A program made the position numbers and the translations under genes. A DNA stretch of 64,000 nucleotides from Ceratotherium simum simum (taxonomy: Eukaryota > Chordata > Mammalia > Perissodactyla > Rhinocerotidae). Positions within the stretch are counted from its first letter, which is position 1. Every line of letters starts with the position of its first letter. The notes under the pieces are model-generated. The model ran no database searches. It saw only the letters and a list, made by a program, of their open reading frames with translations, and was not told the origin of the DNA. The stretch is from assembly GCF_000283155.1 (NCBI RefSeq), contig NW_004454178.1:4739836-4803835 (forward strand). The letters run 5' to 3'. Shown here in pieces: positions 63,962 through 64,000 of this stretch.

Positions 63962-64000
63962 CCTTTCCCCATTTTGGTCCATTGTTTCTGATTCCCAAAT

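Larger units (their letters stand above)
51891..64000 (+). other. SPAG16: SPAG16 intron downstream of the exon (5' portion)
   Basis: The next WD40 coding unit expected after WDART is not found in the remaining 12 kb. This stretch is therefore inferred to be the beginning of the following intron, which continues past the window. Confidence 0.75.

Overview
This window reads as mammalian intronic DNA carrying one recognisable coding exon. The exon at 51764-51890 (+) encodes 42 residues of a WD40 repeat that I recognise as SPAG16, the axonemal central-apparatus protein also called PF20. Everything else looks like SPAG16 intron: the tail of one very long intron (1-51763) and the start of the next (51891-64000). 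There is no operon-like structure, CRISPR array, RNA gene or second protein-coding gene that I can support.

The organism is most likely a perissodactyl. At least ten copies of the tRNA-derived ERE-type SINE are present, with heads beginning ggccggccccgtggcttag, several with clean target-site duplications (TSDs). ERE-type SINEs are known from horses, rhinoceroses and tapirs. The tail module here differs from the horse ERE1 tail I remember, so a rhinoceros or tapir is my preferred inference over Equus.

Layout. 1-5.0 kb: an ancient unassigned repeat, an old L1 on the minus strand interrupted by ERE SINEs, then an L1 3' end on plus. 5.0-8.1 kb: unassigned AT-rich intron. 8.1-16.1 kb: stacked L1 fragments with a MaLR LTR, two ERE copies, a MIR and a 534-base gap. 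16.1-20.3 kb: AT-rich intron with MIRs and an old repeat. 20.3-22.5 kb: a 5'-inverted (twin-primed) L1 with its TSD intact. 22.6-34 kb: scattered old repeats, an L2, a MaLR LTR and one ERE. 34.06-34.89 kb: three ERE SINEs in a row at one target motif, with a 100-N gap inside. 35.2-36.0 kb: an internally deleted L1. 36-51 kb: mostly unassigned intron. 51.1-53.1 kb: two hAT-type fragments, the SPAG16 exon, then about 1 kb of an ancient repeat. 54-64 kb: two ERE copies, MIRs and two inverted arms of a duplicated segment (56.75-57.17 and 63.45-63.96 kb).

The most interesting observations are structural: the twin-primed L1, the triple SINE landing site, the inverted duplication 6.3 kb apart, and an unexplained open, donor-bearing island near 38.8-39.0 kb. 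I found no convincing undescribed biological system. Repeat names come from recognising consensus sequences by eye, so subfamily names and edges (often to within 10-50 bases) are approximate.
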